A stretch of 64,000 bases of DNA from Actinomycetaceae bacterium (GTDB taxonomy: Bacteria > Actinomycetota > Actinomycetes > Actinomycetales > Actinomycetaceae): positions 1 through 64,000 of the forward strand of contig JAUNVQ010000007.1 in assembly GCA_030540715.1 (NCBI GenBank). Reading direction: 5' to 3'. Below are positions 45,450 through 55,770 of this stretch, one piece after another; the stretch's first letter is position 1, and each line of letters begins with the position of its first letter. Made by a program: the position numbers and the translations under genes. The notes beneath the pieces are model-generated. The model saw only the letters and a program-made list of their open reading frames with translations, made no database searches and was not told the origin of the DNA.

Positions 45450-46782
45450 TCAAGTACAAGAAGATGTTTTACGCCAGATTGCAGAAAAAGATGTTCGCTT
45501 TGTGCGGCTCTGGTTTTCTGATGTGCTTGGACGCATTAAATCTGTTGCCATTGATCCCGCAGAATTGGAGCACGCATTTTTAGAAGGCATTGGCTTTGAC
45601 GGTTCCTCGATTGAAGGTTTTACCAGGGTCTATGAGTCAGATATGCTGCTTTATCCTGATCCGGCCACCTTCCAGCTTTTGCCATGGCGAAGCGATGATG
45701 AAGCGGTATGCCGCCTTTTTTGCGACGTGCATTTACCTGATGATACGCCTGCACCGTCTGATCCGCGTTTTGTGTTGGAAAAACAGTTAGAACGAGCAAA
45801 AGACTTGGGTTTTCGTTTTCATGTGCACCCTGAAATTGAGTTCTATCTGTTTCGCCCTCGAAAAGACAAACGTGACCCATTGGTGCCAGTTGACTATGCC
45901 GGATATTTTGACCATGTGCCGCGCGGAGGAAACAATAATTTTCGCCGCCGAGCCGTTGAACACTTAGAGCGTATGGGTATTTCGGTAGAGTTTTCACATC
46001 ATGAGGGCGGGCCTGGGCAAAACGAGATCGATCTTCGTGAAACAGATGCCTTGAGCGCTGCTGACAACATCTTGACATTTCGGACAGTTGTCCAAGAAAT
46101 AGCGCTTCAAGAAGGTATGGTAGCAACATTTATGCCGAAGCCTCTTTCCGATGCACCAGGTAATGGGATGCACACTCATATGTCACTTTTTGAGGGCGAC
46201 ACGAACGCTTTCCACGACCCCTCTGGTCAATATCAATTATCCCGTACAGCCAGACGTTTTACTGCAGGACTTCTGCGTCATGCCCACGAGTTTTCAGCTA
46301 TCACAAATCAGCATGTCAACTCGTATAAGCGCCTGTGGGGTGGCGGGGAAGCACCGCCCTATATTTGTTGGGGACACAATAATTCTTCGGCACTGATTCG
46401 CGTGCCGCTTCATAAACCAGATAAGCCACGTGCAACACGTATTGAATACCGTGGTATTGATTCTGCGGCTAACCCCTACTTGGCTTTCGCGGCATTTTTA
46501 GCGGCAGGCTTGAAGGGGATTGAAGATGGCTATGATTTAGAAGATGAGACAGAAGAAAATGTGTGGGAGCTGACCTCGCGTGAACGTAAGGCTCTCAATA
46601 TCGAACCCCTGCCACAAAATCTAACGGAAGCATGCGGGTATTTGCGTTCCTCTGAACTGATGGCTCACACTCTGGGTGAACAGGTGTTTGACTATGTTTT
46701 ACGGAACAAAGAACGTGAATGGCGTGAATATCGTTCACAGGTGACACCTTTAGAAGTTGATTCCTTGCTGACCCTATATTAG
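45436..46782 (+). CDS. glnA2: Glutamine synthetase, GlnA2 type
   Basis: 448 residues. GSI fold: FDGSSIEGFTRVYESDMLL, HPEIEFYLF, GNGMHTHMSLF, NQHVNSYKRL and ATRIEYRGIDSAANPYLAFAA. The adenylylation loop reads ENVWEL with W377 where GSI-beta enzymes have Tyr, so this enzyme should not be controlled by adenylylation although glnE comes next. This matches the mycobacterial GlnA2 (Rv2222c), also next to glnE. GlnA1 is not in the window. The start overlaps the SPFH gene. Confidence 0.92.
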   Translation: MAYLSQVQEDVLRQIAEKDVRFVRLWFSDVLGRIKSVAIDPAELEHAFLEGIGFDGSSIEGFTRVYESDMLLYPDPATFQLLPWRSDDEAVCRLFCDVHLPDDTPAPSDPRFVLEKQLERAKDLGFRFHVHPEIEFYLFRPRKDKRDPLVPVDYAGYFDHVPRGGNNNFRRRAVEHLERMGISVEFSHHEGGPGQNEIDLRETDALSAADNILTFRTVVQEIALQEGMVATFMPKPLSDAPGNGMHTHMSLFEGDTNAFHDPSGQYQLSRTARRFTAGLLRHAHEFSAITNQHVNSYKRLWGGGEAPPYICWGHNNSSALIRVPLHKPDKPRATRIEYRGIDSAANPYLAFAAFLAAGLKGIEDGYDLEDETEENVWELTSRERKALNIEPLPQNLTEACGYLRSSELMAHTLGEQVFDYVLRNKEREWREYRSQVTPLEVDSLLTLY

Positions 46783-46806
46783 GTGACGCTGTGGAAGGAT
46801 CGTTTC

Positions 46807-49800
46807 ATGGCGCGCATACACGGTATTGCAAATGAGCTTCGCAAAGCGGGAGTACATCAGGTTCGGCGAGCCCAACCATGGTTTGACTATGGCGGCCCGC
46901 TGGAGTGGTTGAGCCACCGTAGCGATTTTTTTACCGCGCTGCGCTACTGTGCGGACCCGGATATGGCATTGCTGACACTTGTGCGCCTTGGTGAAACTTT
47001 GCAGGATAGTCAGGCAAGCAATCTGCTTAATCAGTGCCGCCATTGGGAACATCTTCTGGCGGTGATGGGGGCATCACAAACCCTGGGTGAATACTTGGTA
47101 ACCCATCCACATCTTATTGCGTCGGTGTGTGATAGCAGCGATACCCAGGCCTGGGTGACACCGCTTGATGGGCCCTCTCACACTTTTCCTTTGCTTTATG
47201 ATGAATATCGAAGTGACGAGGAACGCCAAGCTGTTGACCAGTGGTCGACGACATTACCATCTTTTGACAAGATAACAACCAGTGATGAACTACGTCAATG
47301 CTACCGTTCAGTGCTTATGCAGATTGCGCGCGATGATTTAGCATCACCACAACCCTGCGGGCTTGTTTCGGTGATTGGACGCAAACTATCGGCCCTGGCA
47401 GATGCAACATTGAGGGCTGCATTGCGGATGGCCCGCACAATGTGTGACCCAGACTCAACAGTAAAATTTGCGATTATTGCAATGGGGAAAACGGGAGCGC
47501 AAGAACTGAACTATATCTCGGACATCGATGTCATGTATGTGGTAGAGCCACGTGGTTCCACCACTGAAGAAGACGCGGTGAAGAAAGGAAGCTTGATTGC
47601 GGTTGAGCTGCAGCGACTTTGTAGCCAACCGGGTGTAGAGGCACCCTTATGGCCTATCGACACGGCACTGCGCCCTGAAGGAAAAGATGGGGCCTTAGTG
47701 CGTACACTTCAGTCCTACCACACCTATTATTCTCAGTGGGCAAAAAGCTGGGAGTTTCAGGCACTGTTGAAGGCTCGCTATGTTGGAGGTGATCGTGAAC
47801 TTGGGAAAAAGTTTATTGATACTATTAGTGAGTTTGTGTGGAATGCAGGATCTCGTGATGACTTCGTTGATGATGCTCGTCATATGCGTGTGCGCGTGGA
47901 AGAAAACATTCCTCGACGCCACCGTCAACGCCAGTTAAAACTGGGGCCAGGTGGTTTACGTGATGTGGAATTTAGTGTTCAATTATTGCAGCTTGTTCAC
48001 GGACGCCTTGATTCTAGCTTACGTGTAGCCAATACCTTCGAAGCGATAGATTCCCTGGTTCAAGGCGGCTATATTTCACGTGATACTGGGCGCTATCTTA
48101 GTGGCTACTATCGGTTTTTACGTTTGTGCGAACACCGAGTTCAGCTCTACCGTATGAAACGCACCCATATGATTCCTCATCGTGATGATGACTTGCGCCG
48201 TCTTGCGCGTTGTCTGCATATACCGGGTGTGGGCGATGCTGCGGAATTTCTACAGTTGTGGGATGATGTCCGTCAAAAAGTACGAAGTTTACATAGCGAC
48301 CTGTTTTATCGTCCGCTACTTCCTGCAACAGCCCAGCTGTCACCTCTTGATGTGTCGCTCACTCCGCAAGCCCAGCAGGCACGGCTCACATTTATTGGTT
48401 ACCGTGATCCGCTTCGTGCAATTGAACATATTTCGGCGTTAAGTGAAGGAATGTCACGGCGTGCCCAGATACAACGTCACTTGCTGCCTGTGCTTTTAGG
48501 ATGGTTTGCTGATGGGCCCAGTCCTGATGAGGGGCTATTGTCTTTTCGTCGTTTAAGCGAGGCTGTTGGCTCTGAACACTGGTATATGGCTTTGCTACGC
48601 GATTCCCGTGTAGTGGCGAGGCGTCTAGCCGATCTGTTGTCTACCTCGCGCTATGTAGCCGATGCTTTGGAACATTTACCCCATAGTGTGCGTTGGCTTG
48701 ATGATGATGAGGCTTTGAATCCGCGAACACCTGAACAACTCAACGCCGAGATCGATGCCATTATCTCGCGTCATGACAATGACACAGATGCCATCAGCAG
48801 GCTTGTGGCAATACGACGACGCGAAATGGTAAGAACTGCTTGCGGGGATGTGCTTGACCAGGTGGACCCGTCACGTAGTGCCACAATGATTACTCCACTT
48901 AATGATGCCATTATGCGAGGTATGCTTGCGGTTGCGATGCGGCAAACAGATGCCGACCAGTTGGGCGTGACGTCACAGCAATGCCGTATCGCCATTATCG
49001 GTATGGGCCGCTATGGTGGCGAAGAATGTTCTTACTCATCTGATGCCGATATTATGGTGGCCTATGAGGCACTGGATCCAACTGATGAGCAGGCAGTGGC
49101 GAAGTATGCGATTCAATGCGCTAAGCGTTTGGGGGAGTATGCTTCCCAGGCTCACGATCCTACATTTCGCTTGGCCATTGACATGGATTTGCGTCCTGAG
49201 GGGCGCCAGGGTGCTTTAGCGCGTTCGTTAGAGGGATACCGTTCCTACTATGACACGTGGATGTCACCGTGGGAACGCCAGGCATTGCTGCGAGCCCGAT
49301 TTGTGTGTGGTGATGCCGTACTGGGTCAATCAATGATGACAATGATTGATGCTATTCGCTACGGTGGAAACTTGAGCCAGCGTGAAATACGCGAAATTCG
49401 GCGTCTGAAGGCACGTATGGAAAAGGAACGCCTGCCGCGTGGTGCCGATCCTGCCTGGCACGTCAAACTTGGTACCGGTGGGTTAAGTGACGTTGAATGG
49501 TGTATCCAGTTTTTACAGTTAAAATATAGTTCAACTTACGAACAGTTACGTACAGCCTCAACATTGACGGCGTTAAGCCAACTTCACAACGCTGGTTATA
49601 TTGGTAGTGACGACGCTGATACTTTACGCCAATCTTGGCTATTGTGTTCGCGTATTCGTGCTGGTAACGTGTTGGCAAGTGGTCGCGTGCACGGTAAAAA
49701 ACTTGATATGTTGCCCAGGTCGCCAGGTGATTTACGCCCACTAGCTCAACTTTTGGGGTATAAATATGATCAGATACATGAATTAGAAGAACACTATCGC

Positions 49801-49854
49801 CGTGCTACACGGCGTGCACGTTCTGTCATGGAAAAACTATTTTACGATGATTAA
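46807..49854 (+). CDS. glnE: Bifunctional glutamine synthetase adenylyltransferase/deadenylylase GlnE
   Basis: About 1015 residues, full length. Two nucleotidyltransferase domains: GKTGAQELNYISDIDVMYV in the N-terminal half and GMGRYGGEECSYSSDADIMVAYE in the C-terminal half, each followed by LRPEG and a GxGGLxDVE motif (LGPGGLRDVEFSVQ and LGTGGLSDVEWCIQ). It modifies and demodifies the Tyr of GSI enzymes, here presumably a GlnA1 elsewhere. GTG 46783 abuts the glnA2 stop, but ATG 46807 has GGAAGG 8 bp upstream and is preferred. Confidence 0.93.
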   Translation: MARIHGIANELRKAGVHQVRRAQPWFDYGGPLEWLSHRSDFFTALRYCADPDMALLTLVRLGETLQDSQASNLLNQCRHWEHLLAVMGASQTLGEYLVTHPHLIASVCDSSDTQAWVTPLDGPSHTFPLLYDEYRSDEERQAVDQWSTTLPSFDKITTSDELRQCYRSVLMQIARDDLASPQPCGLVSVIGRKLSALADATLRAALRMARTMCDPDSTVKFAIIAMGKTGAQELNYISDIDVMYVVEPRGSTTEEDAVKKGSLIAVELQRLCSQPGVEAPLWPIDTALRPEGKDGALVRTLQSYHTYYSQWAKSWEFQALLKARYVGGDRELGKKFIDTISEFVWNAGSRDDFVDDARHMRVRVEENIPRRHRQRQLKLGPGGLRDVEFSVQLLQLVHGRLDSSLRVANTFEAIDSLVQGGYISRDTGRYLSGYYRFLRLCEHRVQLYRMKRTHMIPHRDDDLRRLARCLHIPGVGDAAEFLQLWDDVRQKVRSLHSDLFYRPLLPATAQLSPLDVSLTPQAQQARLTFIGYRDPLRAIEHISALSEGMSRRAQIQRHLLPVLLGWFADGPSPDEGLLSFRRLSEAVGSEHWYMALLRDSRVVARRLADLLSTSRYVADALEHLPHSVRWLDDDEALNPRTPEQLNAEIDAIISRHDNDTDAISRLVAIRRREMVRTACGDVLDQVDPSRSATMITPLNDAIMRGMLAVAMRQTDADQLGVTSQQCRIAIIGMGRYGGEECSYSSDADIMVAYEALDPTDEQAVAKYAIQCAKRLGEYASQAHDPTFRLAIDMDLRPEGRQGALARSLEGYRSYYDTWMSPWERQALLRARFVCGDAVLGQSMMTMIDAIRYGGNLSQREIREIRRLKARMEKERLPRGADPAWHVKLGTGGLSDVEWCIQFLQLKYSSTYEQLRTASTLTALSQLHNAGYIGSDDADTLRQSWLLCSRIRAGNVLASGRVHGKKLDMLPRSPGDLRPLAQLLGYKYDQIHELEEHYRRATRRARSVMEKLFYDD

Positions 49855-49866
49855 AAGGGGATTATT

Positions 49867-50571
49867 GTGCAGCTTATACTTGTGCGTCATGGCCAAACTG
49901 ATTCCAATCTTACCGGTGCACTTGATACGGCCTATCCCGGTGCTTCCCTCAATGCAACTGGGCGAGCTCAGGCACGTGAGCTTGTAGAATCCTGGTTTGG
50001 GGCAGGTCTGCCGCGCCCTTCGGTCATTGCTTGTTCAGCATTGCAGAGGACGAAGCAGACGGCAACCCCTTTAGCGTCGCATTTTGGTTTAACAATTATT
50101 GAAGATGATGGCTTTCGAGAAATCAATGCTGGCAGCCTTGAAATGGCGACCTCTCAGCAGGCTCAACTAGATTATCTTGAGGTTCTGGCTCAATGGGTTC
50201 AAGGTAATCTAGAAGCTCATCTGCCAGGAGCTCCCAATGGACACGAAGTACTTGAACGTTTTCATATGGCATTGGATCGTGTGATTAGCGACGCAAAGGC
50301 CTTTGATCCTCAACCAACTGTTGTGGTGGTATGCCACGGTGCGATTATTCGTGCTTTTGCTGCCCATGAAACACCTGAGGTGACGTTACCATTGATTGCT
50401 CAGCATCCCTTACCTAATACGGCATGGGCTGTTTTAGAGGGGGAGCCGGGGCAATGGCATACACGTATTTGGGCGTGCGAACCCGTAGATTCGTGGAGTG
50501 TCGATCCGCATATGACACAGTGTCAGCCGTCATCAATGCTTTTGAAAACACCGCATCTTGACGAAGAATAA
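49867..50571 (+). CDS. Histidine phosphatase (phosphoglycerate mutase-like)
   Basis: 234 residues. LVRHGQTDSN with the phosphorylated His at about residue 8, ALQRTKQTATPL, and the second His in VVVCHGAIIRAFA. It is cytosolic, of the broad-specificity phosphatase branch. AAGGGG lies 7 bp before the GTG start. In mycobacteria glnA1 would be near glnE; this gene occupies the place instead. Substrate unknown. Confidence 0.85.
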   Translation: MQLILVRHGQTDSNLTGALDTAYPGASLNATGRAQARELVESWFGAGLPRPSVIACSALQRTKQTATPLASHFGLTIIEDDGFREINAGSLEMATSQQAQLDYLEVLAQWVQGNLEAHLPGAPNGHEVLERFHMALDRVISDAKAFDPQPTVVVVCHGAIIRAFAAHETPEVTLPLIAQHPLPNTAWAVLEGEPGQWHTRIWACEPVDSWSVDPHMTQCQPSSMLLKTPHLDEE

Positions 50572-50624
50572 CAAAGATATTCTTACTATCAAGTCAATCA
50601 GTAGTGGGGCGTTATTTTGTCTCG

Positions 50625-51617
50625 CTATTTTATTGTGGGTGGTGGGTTAAGCTCGGCTTTTGTCAGAGCTCCATGGGTGGTTCCATAGTGGGCTAAAATT
50701 TCTTCTATCACACCATCATCCATCAGTTTTTGTAGAGCCTGCTGTATTGCTTCGGTAAGCTGCTGGTCGGCCTTAGCCACAGCAACACCCACCAAAGCAG
50801 AAGAAAATACTTCGCCATATTCTTCAATGTGACTATTGGTTTGTTGGACAGTCCAACTGATAACTGGTGCGTCCGCTAACATCGCATCGTATTGACCAGA
50901 AGCCACTTTAGTTGTGATGTCACTTTGTTGTTTAGCAGACATCACTGTAATGGGCGGTTTCTTCATTTTTACGCACTGTTGTGACTGTTTTTCTAGCCAT
51001 ACATATTGGGCAGTATCTGCTTGAACTCCAATTGTAGAACCACACAGTTTATTGGAGTGAAAATTTTGTGGATTACCACGCGGAACACCAAATTGGAAAC
51101 TCACTTCCATATAGCTTACCAGGTTAACTTTTTCTTCACGTTCAGCAGTGATCGTTAAAGAGGAAACACCGATATGATACTTGGTGCCAATACGGGGAAG
51201 AAGCGAATCGAACTCACAGTGCTTTGTCTTTCCTTCCACACCCAATACTTTGCCAAGAGCCCGAACAATATCAACATCGTAGCCAGTAGGAGTGATTCCA
51301 TCTGATTGAAGAAACTCCGCAGGGGCATAATCTGTTTGAGCACCATTGAGTAGCTCCCCAGTTATTTTGATTTTATCGGGAAGCAACCGTGAAATATCAG
51401 GATCTTCTTTAATACCAGATACATCAAATCCACGACTATCCGGTGTATAAGAGGCGGATGGCTGATGGCTTTGCTTGCTGAGACGCGTTGGGGGGCTGGT
51501 ATCAGGTTCTAAACTGCTACATCCTGTGATCATGACACTACACAGCGCTATGATGCTCACAAGGACTGTCATAGGACGGCCCAAGGACGTGCGTGCCATC
51601 AACAGCTGCATTCGCAT
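50625..51617 (-). CDS. Amino-acid-binding lipoprotein of an ABC importer (orphan)
   Basis: About 330 residues. N-terminal signal with lipobox MITGC (Cys about 33), then a Ser/Pro linker and a family 3 solute-binding domain: PTGYDVDIVRALGKVLGVE, FDSLLPRIGTKYHIGVSSLT, TAEREEKVNLVSYM, GSTIGVQADTAQYVWLEK. This is the glutamate/glutamine-binding type. No permease or ATPase is near, so it relies on parts encoded elsewhere. The start (ATG 51617 or TTG 51620) lies 15 bp after the DUF4191-like stop. Confidence 0.85.
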   Translation of the reverse strand: MRMQLLMARTSLGRPMTVLVSIIALCSVMITGCSSLEPDTSPPTRLSKQSHQPSASYTPDSRGFDVSGIKEDPDISRLLPDKIKITGELLNGAQTDYAPAEFLQSDGITPTGYDVDIVRALGKVLGVEGKTKHCEFDSLLPRIGTKYHIGVSSLTITAEREEKVNLVSYMEVSFQFGVPRGNPQNFHSNKLCGSTIGVQADTAQYVWLEKQSQQCVKMKKPPITVMSAKQQSDITTKVASGQYDAMLADAPVISWTVQQTNSHIEEYGEVFSSALVGVAVAKADQQLTEAIQQALQKLMDDGVIEEILAHYGTTHGALTKAELNPPPTIK

Positions 51618-51632
51618 CAAAGATGCACCCGC

Positions 51633-52343
51633 TTATTTTCCGCGAAGCATACGACGATTAATACGTGCTTTAGCTGGGTCAATACCTTTTGGTAGGCCCA
51701 TAGCTTTCGCTTGAATGGATGAAAGACGCTGAAAGATAACGGGAACTTCATGTTTTGATATCTGTTTTGGTAGTTTATTAAGTGTCTTCATCAATTTTGG
51801 TAATGCCACCTGACCAGAACCATTACCTACCTGGATACGATGGATGGGGGTACGCTGGGCAACACGTTTACATTTGCGTTCTTCTTCTGACAGCATTTTT
51901 GTTACCCGTGATGAGGGGCCTTCAGAGATAAGAACAATACCTGGGCGGCCGACAAGACGATATACAATATCTTGTTTACGGTTCATAGCTACGGGCTCTT
52001 GTTCAACAATCCACCCTTTTTTTACCTGCCCTAAAATCGCGTGAACGGCACCACGTTTACCATCAAGCTGACTATACATCGATTTTGTTGCCAGGCGTGT
52101 CAACAACAGCGTGGCAAAGAGCATTCCCAAGGTGACACCAAACATTATCCAGATTATCCACGAGAACACTCCTGAATGAACAGCCACGGCCACACCGATA
52201 AATACTGCAAGAGTCACAAGCATAATGCCAGCGATTGCCCAACCTACCCACGGGTAGGCTAGTTGAGCGACTTTGTAGATTGACTTCAGGTTGGCAAACC
52301 AACCCTGTTTATTCCCGGTTTTTTTTGACGATTCTTTGCTCAT
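51633..52343 (-). CDS. DUF4191-like integral membrane protein
   Basis: About 236 residues. Basic N-terminus, two adjacent membrane helices (about 30-52 and 57-80), then a basic cytosolic domain with VKKGWIVEQEPVAMNRKQDIVYRLVGRPGIVLISEG. A homologue (Rv2219 type) lies near the lipoylation/glnA region in Mycobacterium. ATG 52343 is favoured by family start; further ATGs upstream (to 52382) are possible. Function unknown. Confidence 0.78.
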   Translation of the reverse strand: MSKESSKKTGNKQGWFANLKSIYKVAQLAYPWVGWAIAGIMLVTLAVFIGVAVAVHSGVFSWIIWIMFGVTLGMLFATLLLTRLATKSMYSQLDGKRGAVHAILGQVKKGWIVEQEPVAMNRKQDIVYRLVGRPGIVLISEGPSSRVTKMLSEEERKCKRVAQRTPIHRIQVGNGSGQVALPKLMKTLNKLPKQISKHEVPVIFQRLSSIQAKAMGLPKGIDPAKARINRRMLRGK

Positions 52344-52396
52344 AGTTCCTTTAGCATACCTTTTTTTCATTGACCGTTGCATCTTTGAATCAGCGT

Positions 52397-52457
52397 GTGC
52401 CTATAGGTAAAGGCGCAGCCATATGCGGCCACGCCCTTACCGGTTGTTGAGAGGCAC
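52397..52457. other. Structured intergenic hairpin between dlaT and the DUF4191-like gene
   Basis: GGTAAAGGCG (52406-52415) pairs with CGCCCTTACC (52432-52441) with one mismatch, enclosed by GTGCC (52397-52401) and GGCAC (52453-52457). No T-run follows on either strand. It may shape mRNA processing or attenuate read-through from dlaT. Confidence 0.6.
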
Positions 52458-52469
52458 CTTCGTATGATT

Positions 52470-54389
52470 TTATAGCCCTAATTCGGCCTCAAAATCGCCG
52501 TCCTCTAAACGTTTCTTTACCGTCATCAAATAGCGTGCAGCATCGGCACCATCAACAAGCTGATGATCGTAGCTCAGTGCCAGATAGACCATCGAACGTA
52601 CAGCAATTGTGTCGTTACCATCGGCATCTTTAATCACCATTGGTCGTTTCACAATAGTGCCAACACCAAGGATGGCAACTTCAGGCATATTGATAATGGG
52701 TGTATCAAATAATGCGCCACCTGATCCCGTGTTGGTAATGGTAAAGGTTGAACCCGATAGTTCATCGGGTGTGACCTTTTGCGCGCGGGTGCGTGCTGCA
52801 AGGTCGTTAATATGCTTGGCAATGCCAGCAATAGTCAAGTCACCGCAGTCACGAATAACAGGCACCATCAAGCCGCGTGGAGCGTCAACGGCAATACCAA
52901 TATGCTCATGATCGTGATAGGTCACTTCATTGTTGCCAATAGTGGCATTGAGTTTAGGATGAGCCTTCAATGCTTCGGTTGCAGCCTTTACAAAGAATGG
53001 CAGATAGGTGAGCTTCGTTCCTTCACGAGCCAAGAAATCATTCTTCGCGCGTGCACGCAGCGAGGCTATACGTGTGACATCAACTTCAATAACCGTTGTC
53101 AGCTGAGCAGAAGTCTGTAGCGAATCCATCATGCGTTTCGCAATTGTTTGACGCAGACGAGACATCTTTTCAGTCTTACCACGAAGTGTTGAATCAGTGC
53201 TGACAGCAGGTGCAGTTGCGGGTGCTGTGGGCGCAGCAGCCTGAGCTGGAGCCTTGGCTTTCTTCGCTGCAGCATCAAGTACATCCTGTTTGCGGATGCG
53301 CCCGGCAACTCCTGTGCCTTTCACCTGAGACAAATCAACACCTTTGTCTTTGGCAAGTTTACGAACAAGCGGTGTAACATAGGTGCCTTTTGCTTCAGCT
53401 TCACCAGATGACACAGGTGCTGATGGTGCAGATGCCTGAGGTTGTGATGGCGCAGCAGAAACAGGCGGGGTAGGAACAGCTGGCGCCGTTGGTGCACCGG
53501 GAACTGGTGGCGGCGGTGTATGGGGCGAAGGCTGGCTTTGTGGAGCCACCGGAGCAGAAGGAATCTTTGGAGCCGCGGGAATATGTTGGCCTTCGGGTTT
53601 CATTGTTCCTGGGTAACCGGAATCTGCTTGCGGGTACGCCCACTGAACAACCTTCTTATCACCCTCTTTAGTCACAGAAGAAGGAATATTAGCACCAGGC
53701 ACATCGTCATCACTGTCATCGGCAGGTTCTGGGGCAGCTTGTTGCTGAGACTGTGATGTGTTGCCACCAGATCCGCCGATACGGGCAAGAACTGTGCCAA
53801 CTTCGACAGTTTCGTCCTCTTGAACCAAAATCTCGCTCAAGACGCCAGAAACGGGTGAAGGAACCTCGGAGTCAACCTTGTCAGTTGCGACCTCCACCAA
53901 TGGTTCGTCAGCTTCAACGTGGTCGCCAACAGACTTCAACCATGATGACACTGTGCCTTCGGTAACTGATTCACCAAGAGCTGGCATCATCACGTCAGTA
54001 GCTTCACCGCCGTTATCACCTGAGGACGGCGCAGGAGCTGGTTGAGCCAGCTGATTTTCCATCCCTTCGGAAACACCAGCTTCCTCGTGGTGTTCAACGG
54101 GGGCCTGTTCGTGAACGGGCTGGGAATCAGCGACAGGTGCCTCAGCTTCCGAAGCGTCACCAATGATGCATAGATTAGCGCCAACATCAACGGTTTCGTC
54201 CTCTTCAACAAGAATTTTTGTAATGGTTCCCGCACACGGCGCTGGAACTTCGGAATCCACTTTATCTGTGGATACTTCCAATAATGGTTCGTCTGCCTCA
54301 ACGGTGTCGCCCACTGACTTTAGCCAGCGTGACACTGTGCCTTCGGTGACTGATTCACCAAGAGCTGGCATCTTTACTGATTGTGACAT
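52470..54389 (-). CDS. dlaT: Dihydrolipoamide acyltransferase (E2) with two lipoyl domains
   Basis: 639 residues. Two lipoyl domains (about 4-78 and 132-206) with lysines K43 and K171 in TDKVDSE; a long Pro/Ala-rich linker; an E3-binding domain ([28 protein letters not shown]); and a catalytic domain ending [16 protein letters not shown], with the HxxxDG acetyltransferase motif. It is the core of the pyruvate and perhaps 2-oxoglutarate dehydrogenase complex. lpdA (E3) lies 22 bp upstream in the same direction. No E1 gene is in the window. Confidence 0.93.
   Translation of the reverse strand: MSQSVKMPALGESVTEGTVSRWLKSVGDTVEADEPLLEVSTDKVDSEVPAPCAGTITKILVEEDETVDVGANLCIIGDASEAEAPVADSQPVHEQAPVEHHEEAGVSEGMENQLAQPAPAPSSGDNGGEATDVMMPALGESVTEGTVSSWLKSVGDHVEADEPLVEVATDKVDSEVPSPVSGVLSEILVQEDETVEVGTVLARIGGSGGNTSQSQQQAAPEPADDSDDDVPGANIPSSVTKEGDKKVVQWAYPQADSGYPGTMKPEGQHIPAAPKIPSAPVAPQSQPSPHTPPPPVPGAPTAPAVPTPPVSAAPSQPQASAPSAPVSSGEAEAKGTYVTPLVRKLAKDKGVDLSQVKGTGVAGRIRKQDVLDAAAKKAKAPAQAAAPTAPATAPAVSTDSTLRGKTEKMSRLRQTIAKRMMDSLQTSAQLTTVIEVDVTRIASLRARAKNDFLAREGTKLTYLPFFVKAATEALKAHPKLNATIGNNEVTYHDHEHIGIAVDAPRGLMVPVIRDCGDLTIAGIAKHINDLAARTRAQKVTPDELSGSTFTITNTGSGGALFDTPIINMPEVAILGVGTIVKRPMVIKDADGNDTIAVRSMVYLALSYDHQLVDGADAARYLMTVKKRLEDGDFEAELGL
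53946..54371. repeat. Near-identical DNA repeat encoding the two lipoyl domains
   Basis: The 42-bp blocks 53946-53987 and 54330-54371 differ at one base and lie 384 bp (128 codons) apart, matching the offset K43 to K171. They encode the start of each lipoyl domain. Identity at silent sites points to recent duplication or gene conversion. Confidence 0.8.
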
Positions 54390-54411
54390 CGTGTATTTTC
54401 TCCTTCAGTTC

Positions 54412-55770
54412 TTAGCCGTGTAATGCTCGTCCAGCAAGTGCCATTGCGGCCTCGCCAATCGCTTCGTTTTGGGTGGGGTGTGCGTGAATAAGCTGTGCAA
54501 CATCATCGGGATAGGCTTCCCAATTGACCATGAGTTGCCCTTCACCGACCTGCTCACCCATACGTTTGCCAAGTGTGTGGAAGCCAACAATTTCTGCGTC
54601 CTTAATGGCTACCAGTTTCACTATACCGCCCGTATTCAAAATACGGGACTTTCCGTTACCAGCAAGATTAAATGTTTTTGCGACAACCTTATCTTTGCCG
54701 TATTTTTCTTCGGCCTGCTTTTGAGTTAGCCCGACAGAGGCAATCTGGGGTTCGCAGAAAGTAACGCGCGGAATACCAGATTCCACAATCTTTTGTGGGT
54801 TCATGCCGGCAAGCTGTTCGGCAACAAAAATGCCCTGCGCAAAACCACGATGAGCTAACTGCAGACCAGGAACAATGTCGCCAACTGCATAGACACTGTC
54901 CAGATTTGTCTTTAATGTGTTATCTACCAGCACAAATCCGCGTTCCATGGCGATGCCGCATTCTTCGTAGCCCATGTGAGCGGTTCGTGGGCCGCGGCCA
55001 ACAGCTACCAGTAGTAAGTCGGCTTCAATACGGTCCAATCCTTCAGCTTCAACATAAATACCGTTATCGTCTTGGGTGACACCTTTAAACATTGTGCCCA
55101 GATGGAAGTCAATACCGCGCTTACGTAGTTCGCGTTCCAGGCCCTTGCTGATATCTTCATCCTCGTTAGGAACAAGGTGGGGCAGGCCCTCTAAAATTGT
55201 GACCTTTGAACCCATAGATGTCCACAGTGAGGCAAATTCAACACCAATAACACCGCCACCAAGAACAACTGCACTACGTGGAACCCAGTCAAGTTTAAGT
55301 GCCTGGTCAGATGTAATCACGCGACCTTCAATGGCAAGTCCAGGCAGTGACTTTGAGTAAGAGCCAGTTGCCAAAACAATGTTTTCACCTTGAATTTTTT
55401 GACCGTCAACTTCAACGGTATGGCCGTCAACTAATTTGCCCCAGCCTTGAATCATGTCAATCTTTTTCGACTTCACAAGGCCACTCAGACCCTTAAACAT
55501 CTGATTGACAATTCCATCGCGGAATTTTCCAACTTCAGCCATATCAATGCCGTCAAGAGTGGCAGAGATGCCAAAGTTTTTGGCCTCGTTAATAGAATCT
55601 ACTTCCTCGGCAACATGAAGCAGAGCCTTTGTGGGAATACAGCCCCGGTGAAGGCATGTTCCACCTAGTTTATCGCCTTCGATCAGGGCTACTTTTTTGC
55701 CTAGTTGAGCACTTCGTAGCGCTGCGGCATATCCACCGCTTCCGCCACCTAAGACGACCACATCGTACAT
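54412..55770 (-). CDS. lpdA: Dihydrolipoyl dehydrogenase (E3)
   Basis: 452 residues. FAD motif VVLGGGSGGYAAALRSAQLG, redox pair C39/C44 in GGTCLHRGCIPTKALL, NAD motif VVLGGGVIGVEFASLW and the C-terminal HAHPTQNEAIGEA with the catalytic His-Glu. It reoxidises lipoamide on DlaT. ATG 55770 has AAGGAG 8 bp upstream and is preferred over 55794. A palindrome (55810-55830) lies 40 bp upstream. Confidence 0.95.
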   Translation of the reverse strand: MYDVVVLGGGSGGYAAALRSAQLGKKVALIEGDKLGGTCLHRGCIPTKALLHVAEEVDSINEAKNFGISATLDGIDMAEVGKFRDGIVNQMFKGLSGLVKSKKIDMIQGWGKLVDGHTVEVDGQKIQGENIVLATGSYSKSLPGLAIEGRVITSDQALKLDWVPRSAVVLGGGVIGVEFASLWTSMGSKVTILEGLPHLVPNEDEDISKGLERELRKRGIDFHLGTMFKGVTQDDNGIYVEAEGLDRIEADLLLVAVGRGPRTAHMGYEECGIAMERGFVLVDNTLKTNLDSVYAVGDIVPGLQLAHRGFAQGIFVAEQLAGMNPQKIVESGIPRVTFCEPQIASVGLTQKQAEEKYGKDKVVAKTFNLAGNGKSRILNTGGIVKLVAIKDAEIVGFHTLGKRMGEQVGEGQLMVNWEAYPDDVAQLIHAHPTQNEAIGEAAMALAGRALHG

